The position numbers and the translations under genes are program-made. Positions 62,089 to 64,000 of a DNA stretch of 64,000 bases are shown in pieces; within the stretch, counting starts at the first letter, position 1; each line of letters begins with the position of its first letter. Source of the stretch: Procambarus clarkii (taxonomy: Eukaryota > Arthropoda > Malacostraca > Decapoda > Cambaridae). The notes under the pieces are model-generated. The model ran no database searches and had not been told where the DNA came from. It saw only the letters and a list, made by a program, of their open reading frames with translations. The stretch is taken from assembly GCF_040958095.1 (NCBI RefSeq), contig NC_091172.1:22721753-22785752 (forward strand). Direction: 5' to 3'.

Positions 62089-62910
62089 GACCAATCATAG
62101 CGCCGAGACATGCCCTGCAGGATGGGCATACTGGGGACCAATCATAGTGCCGAGACATGCCCTGCAGGATGGGCATACTGGGGACCAATCATAGCGCCGA
62201 GACATGCCCTGCAGGATGGACATACTGGGGACCAATCATAGCGCCGAAACATGCCCTGCAGGATGGACATACTGGGGACCAATCATAGCGCCGAGACATG
62301 CCCTGCAGGATGGACATACTGGGGACCAATCATAGCGCCGAGACATGCCCTGCAGGATGGACATACTGGGGACCAATCATAGCGCCGAGACATGCCCTGC
62401 AGGATGGACATACTGGGGACCAATCATAGCGCCGAGACATGCCCTGCAGGATGGACATACTGGGGACCAATCATAGCGCCGAGACATGCCCTGCAGGATG
62501 GACATACTGGGGACCAATCATAGCGCCGAGACATGCCCTGCAGGATGGACATACTGGGGACCAATCATAGCACCGAGACATGCCCTGCAGGATGGACATA
62601 CTGGGGACCAATCATAGCGCCGAGACATGCCCTGCGGGATGGACATACTGGGGACCAATCATAGCACCGAGACATGCCCTGCAGGATGGACATACTGGGG
62701 ACCAATCATAGCACCGAGACATGCCCTGCAGGATGGACATACTGGGGACCAATCATAGCACCGAGACATGCCCTGCAGGATGGACATACTGGGGACCAAT
62801 CATAGCACCGAGACATGCCCTACAGGATGGACATACTGGGGACCAATCATAGCGCCGAGACATGCCCTGCAGGATGGACATACTGGGGACCAATCATAGT
62901 GCCGAGGCAT
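62089..62910. repeat. 47-bp minisatellite, about 17 copies, each with a CCAAT box
   Basis: Unit GACCAATCATAGCGCCGAGA then CATGCCCTGCAGGATGGACA and TACTGGG. Confidence 0.96.
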
Positions 62911-63185
62911 GACGTGCATTCTACTCTCCGGAATAATTTGAGCACAACTGGACCTTATCAGTACCAACTCAGTGTTAACGTTTGAACAGCTGGCTCATGC
63001 ACGACAGCTGCCCAAGCTGCCTTAATGGGGCGGTGTGTGTTGGTAAGATGGGACCTCCCTTGTGTCCACGCCTGGACCCTGGTGGCCACCTGCCCGCAGC
63101 GCTGTGTGTGTTAGTGGCTTGGCAAGAATGGTCAAATACCAGTCTTATGTAATCTCACCAGCCCATTGTACCGTCTTGCTAATAA
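62911..63185. other. No gene seen; possible LINE 3' end
   Basis: Ends TCTTGCTAATAAAATTATTA before an ATT tract, reminiscent of a LINE 3' end with an (ATT)n tail. Confidence 0.35.
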
Positions 63186-63222
63186 AATTATTATTATTAT
63201 TATTATTTTATTATTATTATTA
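63186..63222. repeat. (ATT)n microsatellite
   Basis: ATT/TTA trinucleotides. Confidence 0.9.
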
Positions 63223-63572
63223 TAATAAGAGGTCCAGCGCCACTTTGTTCATGTTGTTCGCTATTTCGTTCATCTTCTTCACTTAAGATTTGTTATGAAC
63301 TGTTCTTTACAGTTGTGTTGTGATTGTCTAATGCTGACTTGCAGGTCTCATGCATGTTCTCGCCCTCTGGCCAGCTTGTAATTACAGTTCCATTGATCAT
63401 TTTACGTGACTAACGACCCAGGTAACGGGGGGGGGGGGAGGTAGAATTAGCCTAAGCTAATGAATAAATTCAGCGCCACAACATGGTATAAGAGTTGCAA
63501 TCCCCGGTCAGTGTCTCGGAGAGGCTGCGGGATCCGTGTGAGAGCAGTAGCAATCCCGGTTGTAATTCTTTT
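63223..63572. other. No gene seen
   Basis: Mixed sequence with a G-run at 63428. Confidence 0.4.
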
Positions 63573-63770
63573 ACCGTGTCGTGGTGAAGTTGATTAAGGC
63601 GCGTCTGGGATCATCCTGGACGTAGGTTCGAACCCTCATCATGGCCCTTGTGGATTTATTCATTTGATATGTCACGCTATTGTGATTTCTGTGTGTAGCC
63701 TAAGCTGCTCTATCCCTTTGAGATGTATTTTTTCTTGTCTCAATAAAGATACTTGAACTTGAACTTGATC
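63573..63770 (+). mobile_element. tRNA-derived SINE, family 4, full 3' end
   Basis: Head GTCGTGGTGAAGTTGATTAA with B box GGTTCGAACCC, body GATATGTCACGCTATTGTGA, and a tail CTCAATAAAGATACTTGAAC ending in CTTGAA repeats. Confidence 0.72.
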
Positions 63771-64000
63771 CAGATAATTATTACTTTTATGCTCCTTATC
63801 CGAAGGTTCCAGAGGAGTAGCACTGTGGTGATTAAGTTAACATTGCCTTATGGCATAACAGTTACAAAGAGTTTAAATAACAGTTTAGGAGTGACTGTTC
63901 AGCATTTAAGCTTAAAATGTAACTGTGCTTAACTAGTGCTTTTATACAACTATTTTACCTACTGTATAACCACTTTAACATGCATAGTGTATATTGTATA
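63771..64000. other. No gene seen
   Basis: AT-rich, possibly unique sequence to the window end. Confidence 0.4.

Overview
This is a eukaryotic, almost wholly non-coding window that looks like decapod crustacean DNA, possibly a freshwater crayfish. The evidence is the combination of very long (CA)n, (TA)n, (GA)n and (TC)n tracts, many minisatellites, several tRNA-derived SINE families, and CR1-like LINE 3' ends in many copies. The species assignment is inference from repeat style only. No bacterial-type operon, CRISPR array or phage is present. The very long open frames over 23.9-24.7, 38.0-38.8, 43.9-44.8, 45.1-45.9, 50.1-51.9 and 53.5-57.0 kb are translations of tandem repeats, not genes.

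The one convincing host-gene piece is at 46839-46971 (+): the first coding exon of an SLC6-family Na+/Cl- coupled transporter (TM1 with the family signature), ending at a consensus splice donor. A TATA box lies about 330 bp upstream of the ATG and a 53-bp minisatellite lies directly upstream of that. No further exon was found, so the gene would run on beyond the window through a repeat-filled first intron.

Layout. 0-2.7 kb: LINE fragments, microsatellites and a 40-bp minisatellite. 2.8-6.1 kb: two broken Penelope-like elements (PLEs), one a head-to-head inverted pair, both carrying hammerhead-ribozyme-like motifs in their terminal regions. 6.5-11.1 kb: SINEs, a large fold-back element, an I-type LINE with RNase H, and CR1 fragments. 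11.3-12.9 kb: satellites and SINEs. 13.0-14.7 kb: a decayed BEL/Pao LTR retrotransposon. 17.5-20.3 kb: a nearly full RT plus RNase H LINE with a damaged catalytic site. 21.2-24.6 kb: minus-strand LINE fragments and a 34-bp minisatellite. 24.7-30.9 kb: SINEs, a TIR fold-back element in (TA)n, CR1, several PLE pieces, and a longer PLE that carries a clean 600-bp nested LINE insertion. 31-40 kb: LINE endonuclease remnant, CR1 copies, a second fold-back element, SINEs and minisatellites. 40.17-42.15 kb: a TG...CA insertion with a 5-bp target duplication, probably a solo LTR, that splits a 28-bp minisatellite. 43-47.5 kb: minisatellites and the SLC6 exon. 47.7-50.3 kb: a CR1-like LINE interrupted by another LINE tail. 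50.3-64 kb: satellites (18-bp, 51-bp with 918-bp higher-order periodicity, 40-bp, 32-bp, 47-bp), SINEs and LINE scraps.

The most interesting signals are: (i) hammerhead-like folds in five PLE terminal copies, with the C3/G8 core pair replaced by U3/A8 and covariation in stem III; (ii) CR1-like 3' fragments repeatedly bounded by (CA)n on the sense strand, suggesting microsatellite-directed insertion; (iii) repeated inverted PLE architecture with near-perfect palindromic junctions; (iv) a SINE that shares its 3' tail with the CR1-like LINE; and (v) the solo-LTR-like insertion whose removal restores the minisatellite exactly.
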